DNA from: Nocardia vinacea
GTDB lineage: Bacteria > Actinomycetota > Actinomycetes > Mycobacteriales > Mycobacteriaceae
Direction of reading: 5' to 3'
NCBI RefSeq assembly: GCF_035920345.1
Contig: NZ_CP109149.1
Coordinates: 6,448,001 to 6,512,000 of the forward strand
DNA length: 64,000 nt
The notes below the pieces were generated by a model. It was given only the letters and a program-made list of their open reading frames with translations. It did no database searches and was not told the origin of the DNA. Both the position numbers and the translations under genes were made by a program. Shown here piece after piece: positions 24,836 through 33,964 of this stretch; the first letter of the stretch is position 1, and each line of letters opens with the position of its first letter.

Positions 24836-27064
24836 CTAGCTGTCTGCATCGCGAGGTAGTCCGAGGATTCGCTCACCGGCCACGGTCAACAGAATCTGCT
24901 CGGTTCCACCAGCAATCGACAAACAGCGCGTGAGCAGGAACTCTTTTACCACCTCTGAGTCCTGCGCACCGGTTGGACCTGCCGTTTCCACCGCGAATTC
25001 GGCAACCGCCTGGCGGTGCCGGACACCGACGAGCTTGCGCACGCTACTCTGTGCTCCCGGATCACCGCCCGCCAGCATCCGAACCGCGGCACGCTGTTCC
25101 AGCAACAGTCCAGCGATCGCATCGGCGACGAAGCCGCCGAGCCGATCGTTCAATAGCTCCGCCCCCGGCCCGGTGGCGGGCAGTTTGGCGATGAGCTCCT
25201 CCAGCACCGGCCCGATCCCGTTGCCGCCCATGGCGACTCGTTCGGTCGACAGGGTCGAGCGGGCGATCTTCCAGCCGTTGTTCAGCGCGCCGACCAGACC
25301 GTCGTCAGGCACGAACACATCGTCGAGGAAGACCTCGCTGAAGCGCGCCTCCCCGGTGATCTGCACCAGCGGCCGCACCTCGAGTCCGGCGCTGCGCATA
25401 TCGACGAGGAAGTAGCTGATACCACGGTGCTTCGGTGCGTCCGGATCGGTGCGGGCCAGGCAGATCGCCCAATTCGCGCGATCACCCAGCGACGTCCACA
25501 CCTTCTGTCCGCGCAGCAGCCAACCGCCGTCGACCTTCTTGGCGGTGGTGCGCAGCGCGGCCAGATCCGAACCGGCCTCCGGCTCACTGAACAGCTGGCA
25601 CCAGACCACCTCGCCGCGCAGCGTCGGCCATGCGAACCGGTCGATCTGCTCCTGGGTGCCGTGCTGCAGCAAGGTCGGGATGGCCCAGCCGCCGATCGTC
25701 AGATCCGGCGACTCCAGGCCCGCGCGCCGCAGTTCCTCCGAAATCACCAGGCCCGTCATGGGATTCGCGCCACGCCCGTACGGTGCGGGCCAATGCGGCA
25801 TGGCGAGCCCGGCGTCGACCAGCGCATCGCGCCGCTGATCGACCGGCAGCGCGGCGATCGCGGCCACCTCGGCGGCCAGCTCGTTCGCATTGCTGTCGTC
25901 GACCTCGACACCAGCTGTGTTCGATTCGCGGCGCTCCCGGGCCCCTCCGTGGTTACGCTCCGCTGCCTCCTCCGGGCTCGTCGCTCGCGCCGCAGAGGCG
26001 AACACCCGGTCCGCACCGGTGGTCCGGCGATCGCCGGCCCGGGTCAGCTCGGTGACCCTGGCCCGCCAGCGCGCCGATCCACCGAGCAGCTGCCGCAGTG
26101 CGGTGGCCCGACGCAGGTAGAAGTGCGCGTCGTGCTCCCAGGTGAAACCGATGCCACCGAGCACCTGAATGCAGTCCTTGGCGGTCTCGACCGCGGCGTC
26201 CAGCGATATCGCGGCGGCGATGGCGGCCGCGATGGGCAGTTCCGCACCGCCCTCGTCGACCGCGGCCGCGGCATCGGCCGCGACGGAACGGATCAGCTCG
26301 GCCCGGCAGAGCATCCACGCGCAAATGTGTTTGAGCGCTTGGAAAGAGCCGATCTTGCGCCCGAATTGCTCACGCACCTTGGCGTATTCGACGGCGGTCT
26401 CCAAGCACCAGCCCGCCACACCGGCGAGTTCGGCCGAAACCAATACCGCTAGTAGATCTTCCACCGCATGCGGGGACTCGAACACCCGGTCCGCAGGCAC
26501 TCGTACCTCGGCGCAGTGCACACGCGCCAGTGGCGTACTCAGGTCAGCAGGTGCCAGCGCCTCGATGCGCAGACCCTCGGCTTCGGGTCCGATCACGCAC
26601 CAGCGCAACCCATCCGGCGTCCGCACCGGCAACAGCACCGAGGTGCCCGGCGCGGCGCCGAGTACCGATTCCCAGACACCCGTGAGCAACAACTCCTCGG
26701 ATGCGGCCGGTATGTTCTCCACGTCCCCGACAACGAAGTCGAGTGCGACTCCGCACGGCATATCCTCGGCGAGCGCGCCCGCGGTGACCAGGTTCGCCAA
26801 TGCGGTGGACAGCACCGGCCCACCGACCAGATCGTGTGCCGCCTGCTCGACCAATACCGCGAGGTCGGCGACCGATCCACCGTGGCCACCGGCCGCTTCG
26901 GCAATGGCGACCCGGAAAATTCCGAAGTCCGCCAACCCCGGCCAATAAGCGCGCCAGAAGTCCGTCGGCTCGTCCCGCATTGTTGCAATAGGACGTACCG
27001 ATCCGGCCCATCCGCGCATCGACTCCTGAACGGCTTTATGCTCGTCAGTGGTGGCGATGGTCAC
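24836..27064 (-). CDS. fadE34: Fused acyl-CoA dehydrogenase FadE34 (ChsE3)
   Basis: A 742-residue protein made of two acyl-CoA dehydrogenase-like halves. The N-terminal half (about 1-340) is the degenerate partner. The C-terminal half has LPHWPAPYGRGANPMTG-type blocks, QLFSEPEAGSDLAALRT and GQKVWTSLGDRANWA, and ends in GGTEQILL. Mtb FadE34 (Rv3573c, about 711 residues) oxidises a sterol side-chain acyl-CoA as a homodimer. The linker here (about 345-395) is Arg/Glu-rich and contains DNA shared with a family D repeat, which may explain the greater length. A KstR site lies 36 bases upstream. Confidence 0.93.
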   Translation of the reverse strand: MTIATTDEHKAVQESMRGWAGSVRPIATMRDEPTDFWRAYWPGLADFGIFRVAIAEAAGGHGGSVADLAVLVEQAAHDLVGGPVLSTALANLVTAGALAEDMPCGVALDFVVGDVENIPAASEELLLTGVWESVLGAAPGTSVLLPVRTPDGLRWCVIGPEAEGLRIEALAPADLSTPLARVHCAEVRVPADRVFESPHAVEDLLAVLVSAELAGVAGWCLETAVEYAKVREQFGRKIGSFQALKHICAWMLCRAELIRSVAADAAAAVDEGGAELPIAAAIAAAISLDAAVETAKDCIQVLGGIGFTWEHDAHFYLRRATALRQLLGGSARWRARVTELTRAGDRRTTGADRVFASAARATSPEEAAERNHGGARERRESNTAGVEVDDSNANELAAEVAAIAALPVDQRRDALVDAGLAMPHWPAPYGRGANPMTGLVISEELRRAGLESPDLTIGGWAIPTLLQHGTQEQIDRFAWPTLRGEVVWCQLFSEPEAGSDLAALRTTAKKVDGGWLLRGQKVWTSLGDRANWAICLARTDPDAPKHRGISYFLVDMRSAGLEVRPLVQITGEARFSEVFLDDVFVPDDGLVGALNNGWKIARSTLSTERVAMGGNGIGPVLEELIAKLPATGPGAELLNDRLGGFVADAIAGLLLEQRAAVRMLAGGDPGAQSSVRKLVGVRHRQAVAEFAVETAGPTGAQDSEVVKEFLLTRCLSIAGGTEQILLTVAGERILGLPRDADS
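25951..25977 (-). repeat. Family D fragment inside the fadE34 linker
   Basis: TGGTTACGC, three differing bases, then GCTGCCTCCTCCGGG match 16255-16280 in an intergenic region. In fadE34 it encodes part of the PEEAAERNHGG stretch without breaking the frame. Confidence 0.6.
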
Positions 27065-27099
27065 AGTCCGTACCGCCTTTCCGGCGTGACTCCCACACC

Positions 27100-27113
27100 T
27101 AGAACATGTTCTA
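27100..27113. promoter_or_regulatory. KstR box between fadE34 and kstR
   Basis: TAGAACATGTTCTA is a fully palindromic, exact match to TNNAACNNGTTNNA. It sits 36 bases from the fadE34 ATG and 72 from the kstR ATG. It should mediate repression of the fadE34-ltp2 run and autoregulation of kstR. Confidence 0.9.
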
Positions 27114-27184
27114 ATATCCTAGCTGGGCGGAAGTCAAGAGACGACCGATGCCCGTTGCCGGAATGCAGGAAAGGACTCTCATCA

Positions 27185-27853
27185 ATGGCCAGTCCCTCCC
27201 GATCGCAGCCAGCCGATTCGAATGCGGCCGGGCAAGCATCGGCCACCGCGACGGTCACGACGCTGAGCGAGGACGAGCTCAGCTCGGCCGCGCAGCGGGA
27301 ACGGCGTAAGCGAATTCTGGATGCGACGCTCGCACTGGCCTCCAAGGGTGGTTACGACGCGGTGCAGATGCGCGCGGTGGCCGAACGCGCCGATGTCGCG
27401 GTCGGCACGCTGTACCGGTATTTCCCGTCCAAGGTGCATCTGCTCGTTTCCGCGCTCTCACGGGAATTCGAGCAGATCGAGGGCAAACGCAAACCGCTCG
27501 CCGGCCAGACGCCGAACGAGCGCATGCATCTGCTGCTGACCCAGATCACCCGAATGATGCAGCGCGACCCCTTGCTCACCGAGGCGATGACGCGCGCGTT
27601 CATGTTCGCCGACGCCTCGGCCGCCGCGGAGGTCGACCGGGTCGGCAAGGTGATGGACCGAGTATTCGCCAGGGCCATGAACGACGGCGAGCCCACCGAA
27701 CGCCAGTTGGCGATCGCGCGGGTGATAAGCGATGTCTGGCTGTCGAATCTGGTCGCCTGGCTGACCAGACGCGCCTCGGCCACCGATGTGACCGAGCGAC
27801 TGGAACTCACCGTGGATCTACTGCTCGGCGATAATGGCGCCGGTAGCCGCTAG
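27185..27853 (+). CDS. kstR: Cholesterol-catabolism repressor KstR
   Basis: TetR-family repressor of the sterol regulon, released in mycobacteria by cholesterol-derived CoA thioesters. The stretch from SAAQRERRKRILDATLALAS through ADVAVGTLYRYFPSKVHLLV is almost identical to Mtb Rv3574, as are MQRDPLLTEAMTRAFMFADA and ARVISDVWLSNLVAWLTRRA. The protein has 222 residues against 199 in Mtb; the difference is an N-terminal extension rich in Ser, Ala and Thr, so a later start is possible. Divergent from fadE34 as in Mtb. Confidence 0.96.
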   Translation: MASPSRSQPADSNAAGQASATATVTTLSEDELSSAAQRERRKRILDATLALASKGGYDAVQMRAVAERADVAVGTLYRYFPSKVHLLVSALSREFEQIEGKRKPLAGQTPNERMHLLLTQITRMMQRDPLLTEAMTRAFMFADASAAAEVDRVGKVMDRVFARAMNDGEPTERQLAIARVISDVWLSNLVAWLTRRASATDVTERLELTVDLLLGDNGAGSR

Positions 27854-27940
27854 CAACCGAGCAGTTGAACAATCGACACATGCGCCCATACGGCCCAGCG
27901 GCCAGCCGTAATTTCAGTCACATCCACCGCTGACGCAACC

Positions 27941-28360
27941 CCGACGGAGCGAGTCTTACGAGCGACCGTTCGCGGCCCGTCTCGCGTCCGAGCCGTCGAA
28001 GCGCATGCGCCGCACGTGTAGGACTCGACCATCCGGCGCGTGCGCATCGGCGGCCGAACGATCCGCCGTCGGTGCCCCCAACGGAGTGAGTCGTACGAGC
28101 GACCCGTCCGCGGCCCGTCTCGTGTCGGAGTCGTCGAAGTGCCTGCGCTGCACGTGTAGGACTCGACCATCCGGCGCGTGCGCATCGGCGGCCGAACGAT
28201 CCACCACATCAACGACCCCAACGGAGCGAGTCTTACGAGCGACCCGTTCGCGGCCCGTCTCGCGTCCGAGTCGTCGAAGCGCATGCGACGCAGGCGCGAG
28301 TCTCGACGACTCGGACGCGAGACAGAAGGGGCCGCGAACACGCAGCGCCGCAGGCGCTGC
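27941..28360 (+). repeat. Family A repeat cluster, three units plus terminal hairpin
   Basis: This fills the 614-base gap between kstR and the trehalose enzyme gene. Three units start near 27946, 28083 and 28234 (spacing 137 and about 150), each opening with GGAG(C/T)GAGTC. The last unit ends in a hairpin with perfect 21-base arms (28257-28277 and 28303-28323, 25-base loop) and a second small stem at 28342-28360. The same layout recurs at 42235-42657. It is almost free of stop codons on both strands, so reading frames through it are not evidence of genes. Confidence 0.85.
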
Positions 28361-28467
28361 AAATCCAACACTGCGCACGCCACGCGGCGCGCTTCGGTGC
28401 GGCAAATTCAACAAAGTATTGTCACGCGTGCCCCGGAAAAAACTCCTCCGATCACTAGGTTGGATGC

Positions 28468-31038
28468 GTGAGCGCACAGGATCTGCCACTGGAACTTCGC
28501 CGTGCACTGTCGACGGTCGCGCGCGTGCCACGGCTTTTGGTCGCATCGGACTACGACGGGACGATCGCACCCATCGTGTCCGACCCGGCAAAAGCTTTTC
28601 CGCATCGGGAATCGGTAAGCGCGCTACGAGCGCTTGCCGGTCTCACCGGAACGACCGCCGCCGTGATCTCCGGCCGTGCCCTGCGAGATCTCGCGGCATT
28701 GTCGCGACTTCCGGTCGAGGTGCAACTTATCGGTAGTCATGGTTCGGAATTCGATGTGGGTTTCGTGCACGCCATCGACAATGACGCCAAACAACTGCTG
28801 GTCGAGGTCCAGACCAGCCTGACGCAGATCGCTTCGGAGAATCCCGGCGCCAGCGTCGAGATCAAACCGGCCAGCGTCGCGCTGCATGTGCGCAATGCGA
28901 GTCCGGAAATCGGGCTGCGCGCACTCAAGGCGGTGCGCCAGGGTGCGGCCTGCTGGGTCGGCGTGCAGGTGACCGAGGGTAAATCGGTTATCGAGCTCGC
29001 GGTGATCCAGACAGATAAGGGCGTCGCGCTCGATACCGTCCGGCATCAGGAGGGCGCTTCGGCCGCGGTGTTCTTCGGCGACGATGTCACCGATGAGAAG
29101 GCCTTCCGGATGCTCTCGGGCCCCGACGTCGGCATCAAGGTCGGCGACGGCGAGAGCCTGGCCAAATACCGGGTGGACACCACCGAGGCGGTGTCCTGGG
29201 CGCTGGCCTACCTGCTCGAGGAACGGCGCACCTGGTTGGCGGGCGCGAGCGCGCCGCGCATCGAGCGGCTGAGCATGCTGGCCAGTCCGCGCTCGGTGGC
29301 GCTGCTCACACCCGACGCGACTGTCACCTGGTTCTGCCACCCCGAACCCGATTCGGCCGCGGTCTTCGCCCATCTGCTCGGCGGACCGCAGGCCGGACAC
29401 TTCACCATCGAACCGGAACGTCCCGGGCTGCCGCTGTCGCAGCGCTACGTCGACGGCACGATGACCGTCGAAACCCGCTGGGCCAAACTGCAAGTGGTGG
29501 ACTACCTGCCGCACGATGTGGCGCCCACCCGCACCGACCTGACCCGAGTGATCACCGGCGATGCCAAGGCGGTCGTAACCTTCGCGCCCCGACCGGAATT
29601 CGGTCAGGTACCGGTCAGCATCGAAATCGAATCGAACGGACTGCGCGTGGTCGGCACCAATGACCCGATGGTGCTGCGCTCGCCCGGTGTGCACTGGCAG
29701 ATCCACTCCGACGGTATGCACAGCTCCGCGCGCGCCGTCGTCGATCCGTCCCGTGGCCCGATCGTGCTGGAAATGCGCTGCGGCACCCAGGATCTCGCGC
29801 CCGCCATGGTCAGCGAACCGGAGCGGCGCAGGGATGCCGAGGACTACTGGTCCAAGTGGGCGGCCAAATTGCAACTGCCGCCGCTGAAGCCGGATCTGAT
29901 GAAGCGTTCGGCACTCACGCTGCGCGGGCTGGTGCACGCGCCGTCGGGTTCCATCCTGGCAGCCGCCACCACCTCGCTGCCGGAAGATATTGGTGGCGTA
30001 CGCAACTGGGACTACCGCTACTGCTGGCTGCGTGATGCCTCGCTCACCGCACAGGCACTGGTGTCACTCGGGTCGCTGACCGAGGCCGAGGAATTCCTCG
30101 GCTGGGTGCATGGGGTCCTGGAGACGCTGCCCGGGCCGGAGCGCCTGCACCCGCTGTACACGCTCTACGGCGAAACCCTGCCGCCCGAAGCATCGATCGA
30201 TCAGCTGCCCGGCTATGCGGGTTCGCGTCCGGTCCGCGTCGGCAATGCCGCGAATATGCAAGTGCAGCTCGATGTTTTCGGTCCGATCGTCGATCTCATC
30301 GCATCACTGGCGCACGGCCGCGAGGCGAAGGGGCTGACCGATCCGGCCAAGGCACTGCCCGACGCCGACTGGGAACTGGTGCACGCCATGGTCTCCGCGG
30401 TGCAGCGGCGCTGGCAGGAACCCGACCACGGCATCTGGGAGATCCGCGGCAACCCGCGCCACCACGTGTACTCGAAGGTGATGGGCTGGCTGACCGTGGA
30501 CCGGGCGATCACACTCGCGCAGCGGTTCCAGCGTCAGATCGATCCGCTCTGGATCACGTTGCGCGACACCATCGCCGACGAGGTGAAGTCCAAGGGCTGG
30601 AACGACGACGTCCAGTCCTACACCGCCGCCTACGACGGCACCGATCTGGACGCGGCCACCCTGCACATCGGCCTCAGCGGACTGATCGACCCGTCGGATC
30701 CACGCTTCGCGGCGACGGTCGTCGCCACCGAGGCGGAGCTGCGCAGCGGCTCGACGGTGTACCGGTACCACCACGACGACGGACTGCCCGGCGGCGAGGG
30801 CGGCTTCCACCTGTGCGCGGCCTGGTTGGTCGAGGCGTATCTGCTGATCGGTAAGCGCTCGGATGCCGAGGCGCTGTTCGCGCAGCTGGTCGATGTCGCC
30901 GGACCGACTGGTCTGCTCAGCGAGGAGTACGACCCGGTCGCCGAGCGCTCACTCGGCAACCATCCACAGGCATACAGCCATCTCGGCCTGCTGCGCTGTG
31001 CACAGCTGTTGGGTAAGCCGGTGGAAGCGTTCGTCTGA
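28468..31038 (+). CDS. Trehalose-6-phosphate phosphatase / GH15 fusion
   Basis: An 856-residue two-domain protein. Residues about 15-250 are an OtsB-type HAD phosphatase with all motifs: DYDGTIAP, VISGRA, GSHGSE, TDKGVALD and FFGDDVTDE. From about 260 a GH15 domain follows, with RNWDYRYCWLRDAS, GWNDDVQSYTAAYDG, HHDDGLPGGEG and GLLSEEYDP, resembling actinobacterial GH15 trehalases. Together the domains could turn trehalose-6-phosphate into trehalose and then glucose. GH15 also includes glucoamylases, so the second activity is less certain. The ATG lies just after a family A cluster. Confidence 0.85.
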   Translation: MSAQDLPLELRRALSTVARVPRLLVASDYDGTIAPIVSDPAKAFPHRESVSALRALAGLTGTTAAVISGRALRDLAALSRLPVEVQLIGSHGSEFDVGFVHAIDNDAKQLLVEVQTSLTQIASENPGASVEIKPASVALHVRNASPEIGLRALKAVRQGAACWVGVQVTEGKSVIELAVIQTDKGVALDTVRHQEGASAAVFFGDDVTDEKAFRMLSGPDVGIKVGDGESLAKYRVDTTEAVSWALAYLLEERRTWLAGASAPRIERLSMLASPRSVALLTPDATVTWFCHPEPDSAAVFAHLLGGPQAGHFTIEPERPGLPLSQRYVDGTMTVETRWAKLQVVDYLPHDVAPTRTDLTRVITGDAKAVVTFAPRPEFGQVPVSIEIESNGLRVVGTNDPMVLRSPGVHWQIHSDGMHSSARAVVDPSRGPIVLEMRCGTQDLAPAMVSEPERRRDAEDYWSKWAAKLQLPPLKPDLMKRSALTLRGLVHAPSGSILAAATTSLPEDIGGVRNWDYRYCWLRDASLTAQALVSLGSLTEAEEFLGWVHGVLETLPGPERLHPLYTLYGETLPPEASIDQLPGYAGSRPVRVGNAANMQVQLDVFGPIVDLIASLAHGREAKGLTDPAKALPDADWELVHAMVSAVQRRWQEPDHGIWEIRGNPRHHVYSKVMGWLTVDRAITLAQRFQRQIDPLWITLRDTIADEVKSKGWNDDVQSYTAAYDGTDLDAATLHIGLSGLIDPSDPRFAATVVATEAELRSGSTVYRYHHDDGLPGGEGGFHLCAAWLVEAYLLIGKRSDAEALFAQLVDVAGPTGLLSEEYDPVAERSLGNHPQAYSHLGLLRCAQLLGKPVEAFV

Positions 31039-31056
31039 GCCGACCGCCATACAGTT

Positions 31057-31090
31057 CCGGGCCCGCGAACCGATCGGTTCGCGGGCCCGG
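31057..31090 (+). terminator. 34-base perfect palindrome after the trehalose gene
   Basis: CCGGGCCCGCGAACC and its reverse complement flank GATC, 18 bases past the stop codon. The very strong stem lacks a T run but suits an actinobacterial terminator. Confidence 0.7.
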
Positions 31091-31162
31091 CCCGTATCCA
31101 CCCACGAAGTGATGCGGCAAACATCGACTCGTGCTGAACAGGGCCTCCTGCTACAGTTCAAT

Positions 31163-31177
31163 TGGTAACGATTTCCA
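31163..31177. promoter_or_regulatory. Zur-like box upstream of the zinc transporter
   Basis: TGGTAACGATTTCCA reads TGGAAATCGTTACCA on the other strand. That agrees at 12 of 15 positions with the actinobacterial Zur-type sequence TGAAAATCATTATCA as I recall it, with matching half-sites. It lies 53 bases before the lipoprotein start. Confidence 0.55.
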
Positions 31178-31229
31178 TTATGATCTAGAGCACGCTCAGA
31201 TCTGCCGTACTGCCAGGAGTACCCCGCGC

Positions 31230-32111
31230 GTGAGCACACGGATTGCCATCAAATTCGCCGGTATCGCCGTGGGGGTGGCCACCGCACTGGCCCTCACCGC
31301 ATGCGGTAGTTCGAAGGATTCGGATAAGCCGAACGTCGTCGCATCCACCAATGTCTGGGGCAATATCGCGGCAACCATCGCGGGCCCGGATGCCTCCGTG
31401 ACCGCGCTGATCACCGATCCCGCCGCCGATCCGCATTCGCACGAGACCTCGGCCGTGGAATCGGCCAAGATCAGCGATGCCGATCTGGTCGTCTTCAATG
31501 GCGGCGGCTATGACGAGTTCATCGAGAAGGCGATCCAGGGCAAGGACAAGCGCACCGTCGACGCATTCGAATCCCGCGCCGACAAGAGCGACGAGAACGA
31601 GCACGTCTTCTACGACATCGGCACGGTGAGCACGGTCGCCGACCGGATCGCGAGCACCCTCGGCGAAATCGACTCAGCCCATGCCGCCGCCTACACCGAC
31701 CGCGCCGCCGCGTTCAAGAGCCAGTTGACCGCGATCACCGCCATCGCCACCAAGATCGCGGGCGAGCACCCCAAGACCCCGGTGCTGCAGACCGAACCGC
31801 TGGCACACTACCTGCTGGTCGCCGCCGGAACCCAGGATCTGACCCCGCACGAATTCCAGGAGGCGATCGAGCAGGAGACCGATCCGGCTCCCGCGGCCGT
31901 CGCCGCCACGCAGGATCTGCTGACCGGTAAGAAGGTTCGCGCGCTGATCTACAACATCCAGACCGAGGACAAGATCACCAAGGATTTGCGGGCGCTCGCG
32001 CAGTCGAATGGCCTACCCATTGTCGAAGTTACCGAAACGCTGCCTGACGGCGTGGATTACATTCAGTGGCAGACCAAGAACGCCCAGGCCTTGGCCGCGG
32101 CGCTGGCCTGA
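31230..32111 (+). CDS. Zinc/manganese ABC transporter, solute-binding lipoprotein
   Basis: A 293-residue lipoprotein of the ZnuA/TroA type. The N-terminus is a signal peptide with lipobox LTACGSS (Cys near residue 25). The mature part has ASTNVWGNIAATIAG, DPAADPHSHETS with metal-ligand histidines, and QTEPLAHYLL, but no long His-rich loop. The GTG was chosen because it places the signal peptide correctly and follows an AGGAG. Zinc is the likely metal given the Zur-like box. Confidence 0.9.
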   Translation: MSTRIAIKFAGIAVGVATALALTACGSSKDSDKPNVVASTNVWGNIAATIAGPDASVTALITDPAADPHSHETSAVESAKISDADLVVFNGGGYDEFIEKAIQGKDKRTVDAFESRADKSDENEHVFYDIGTVSTVADRIASTLGEIDSAHAAAYTDRAAAFKSQLTAITAIATKIAGEHPKTPVLQTEPLAHYLLVAAGTQDLTPHEFQEAIEQETDPAPAAVAATQDLLTGKKVRALIYNIQTEDKITKDLRALAQSNGLPIVEVTETLPDGVDYIQWQTKNAQALAAALA

Positions 32112-32116
32112 TCTTT

Positions 32117-33082
32117 ATGACAGCATCGCATAGCGATTCCGTGAGGGGTGGTGGCCAGGTGACGGGTGGGCCAATGGGAGCCGCGCTGACCACCGAAGAT
32201 ATCGACAAGGTGGAGCGGCGGTCCGATACCCGCTCAGCCGCCGTAAAACTCGATTCCGCCAGCTTGTCATTCGGCGAACGTGCGCTCTGGCAAGGGCTGG
32301 ACCTGGAGATCGCGCCCGGTGAATTCGTCGCGGTTCTCGGGCCGAACGGATCCGGTAAAACCTCGCTGCTGAAGGTGCTGCTCGGGCAGCTCGCACTCAG
32401 CTCCGGCACGGCCGATATCGCGGGTGGGCTCGCACGGGCCGGCAATCCCGATATCGGCTATGTGCCGCAGCAGAAGACGATCGATGCCGGTGTGCAGCTG
32501 CGCGGGGTCGATCTGGTCGGACTCGGCGTCGACGGGCACCGCTGGGGCCTCGGACTGCGGCGTCGCGCCGAGCGCAAGCGCAAGGTCCGCGCGGCCATCG
32601 CCGATGTCGGCGCGGAGAAATTCGCTTATGCGCCACTGGAATCCATGTCCGGCGGCGAACAGCAGCGGCTGCGGGTCGCACAGGCGTTGGTCGGCGATCC
32701 CAAGGTGCTGCTCTGCGATGAACCGCTGCTGAGCCTCGATCTGGCCAATCAGCGGTTGGTTTCGGAACTGATCGATCGACGCAGGCGAACCCATGACACC
32801 GCAGTGCTTTTCGTGACGCACGAGATCAATCCCATTCTGCCGCTGGTGGATCGGGTGCTGTATCTGGTCGACGGGAAGTTCCGGATCGGCACGCCGGACG
32901 AGGTGATGACCTCGGCAGTGCTCTCGGAGCTGTACCAGACCGAGGTCGATGTGCTGCGGGTGCGCGGGCGGCTGGTCGTCGTCGGCACCGGCGACACCAT
33001 GGACGCGCTCGGTGCGGCCGGTGCCCAACACTGCGCAACGCTTTCCGACGAGCTGCCCGAATCGGCTGGGGTTCGTTCGTGA
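32117..33082 (+). CDS. Zinc-type ABC transporter ATPase
   Basis: A 321-residue ATPase of the ZnuC type: Walker A LGPNGSGKTSLLK, signature SGGEQQRLRVAQAL, Walker B VLLCDEPLLSLD and the H-loop FVTHEINP. An N-terminal extension of about 40 residues precedes the domain; a start at MGAALTT (32174) is possible. It lies 5 bases after the lipoprotein and overlaps the permease by four bases. Confidence 0.92.
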   Translation: MTASHSDSVRGGGQVTGGPMGAALTTEDIDKVERRSDTRSAAVKLDSASLSFGERALWQGLDLEIAPGEFVAVLGPNGSGKTSLLKVLLGQLALSSGTADIAGGLARAGNPDIGYVPQQKTIDAGVQLRGVDLVGLGVDGHRWGLGLRRRAERKRKVRAAIADVGAEKFAYAPLESMSGGEQQRLRVAQALVGDPKVLLCDEPLLSLDLANQRLVSELIDRRRRTHDTAVLFVTHEINPILPLVDRVLYLVDGKFRIGTPDEVMTSAVLSELYQTEVDVLRVRGRLVVVGTGDTMDALGAAGAQHCATLSDELPESAGVRS

Positions 33083-33948
33083 ACGACAAGCTGTCCGATG
33101 TCGTCTCGAAGATGTTCGACTTCACCACCACCGCGGACCTGCTCTCGTATTCCTTCGTCCAGCAGGCGGTATTCGCGGCCGCGCTGCTCGGACTGCTGGC
33201 CGGTGTGATCGGGCCACTGATCATCAGCAGGCAGATGTCGTTCGCGGTACACGGCACCAGCGAACTCTCGTTGACCGGCGCGGCCGCCGCGCTGCTCGCC
33301 GGAATCGGAGTCGGGCTGGGCGCGATCGTCGGCTCGGTGGTGGCGGCGGTGCTGTTCGGTCTGCTCGGAACCAAAGCCAGGGAACGCGATTCGGTGATCG
33401 CGGTGGTGCTGTCGTTCGGACTCGGACTCTCGGTGCTCTTCCTGTGGCTCGGTCCCGAACGCGCCGGATCGAAATTCTCGCTGCTGACGGGTCAGGTGGT
33501 CAGCGTCGGCTACAACGGGTTGACACTGCTGCTGACCTGCACCGTTTTGGTACTCGCCGTACTTGCGGTGGTGTACCGGCCGCTACTTTTCGCGAGTTCG
33601 GATCCCGAAGTCGCACTCGCACGCGGGGTTCCGGTGCGGACACTTTCGGTGGTGTTCGCGGTCATGCTCGGTATTACCGCGGCCTTCGGTGTGCAGATCG
33701 TCGGCGCGCTGCTGGTGCTCGCGCTGCTCATCACGCCCGCGGCCGCCGCGGCGCAGCTGACCGCGAATCCGGTGCGCGCCACGGTATTGGCGGTGGTGTT
33801 CGCGGAAACGGCGGCGGTGGGCGGCATCCTGTTGTCGCTCGCGCCGGGCGTCCCGGTCTCCACCTTTGTCACCACCATCTCCTTCCTGATCTACCTGGTC
33901 TGCCGAGTCATCGGTCCCCGACGCCGTCAGGCCGCCCGTGCCCGCTGA
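33079..33948 (+). CDS. Zinc-type ABC transporter permease
   Basis: A 289-residue ZnuB-type (ABC-3 family) permease with about eight hydrophobic segments. Typical blocks: GPLIISRQMSFAVHGTSELS and LALLITPAAAAAQL. GTG start, overlapping the ATPase gene. The three genes form a complete importer operon under one putative Zur site. Confidence 0.92.
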   Translation: MNDKLSDVVSKMFDFTTTADLLSYSFVQQAVFAAALLGLLAGVIGPLIISRQMSFAVHGTSELSLTGAAAALLAGIGVGLGAIVGSVVAAVLFGLLGTKARERDSVIAVVLSFGLGLSVLFLWLGPERAGSKFSLLTGQVVSVGYNGLTLLLTCTVLVLAVLAVVYRPLLFASSDPEVALARGVPVRTLSVVFAVMLGITAAFGVQIVGALLVLALLITPAAAAAQLTANPVRATVLAVVFAETAAVGGILLSLAPGVPVSTFVTTISFLIYLVCRVIGPRRRQAARAR

Positions 33949-33964
33949 CAAACCGCGTGGATGC

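Noticed and set aside
27956..28736. Long open frames on both strands through the 28-kb repeat array
   Set aside because: They exist because the repeat units are GC-rich and nearly stop-free. They overlap each other, have repetitive Arg/Ser-rich products and no ribosome sites.
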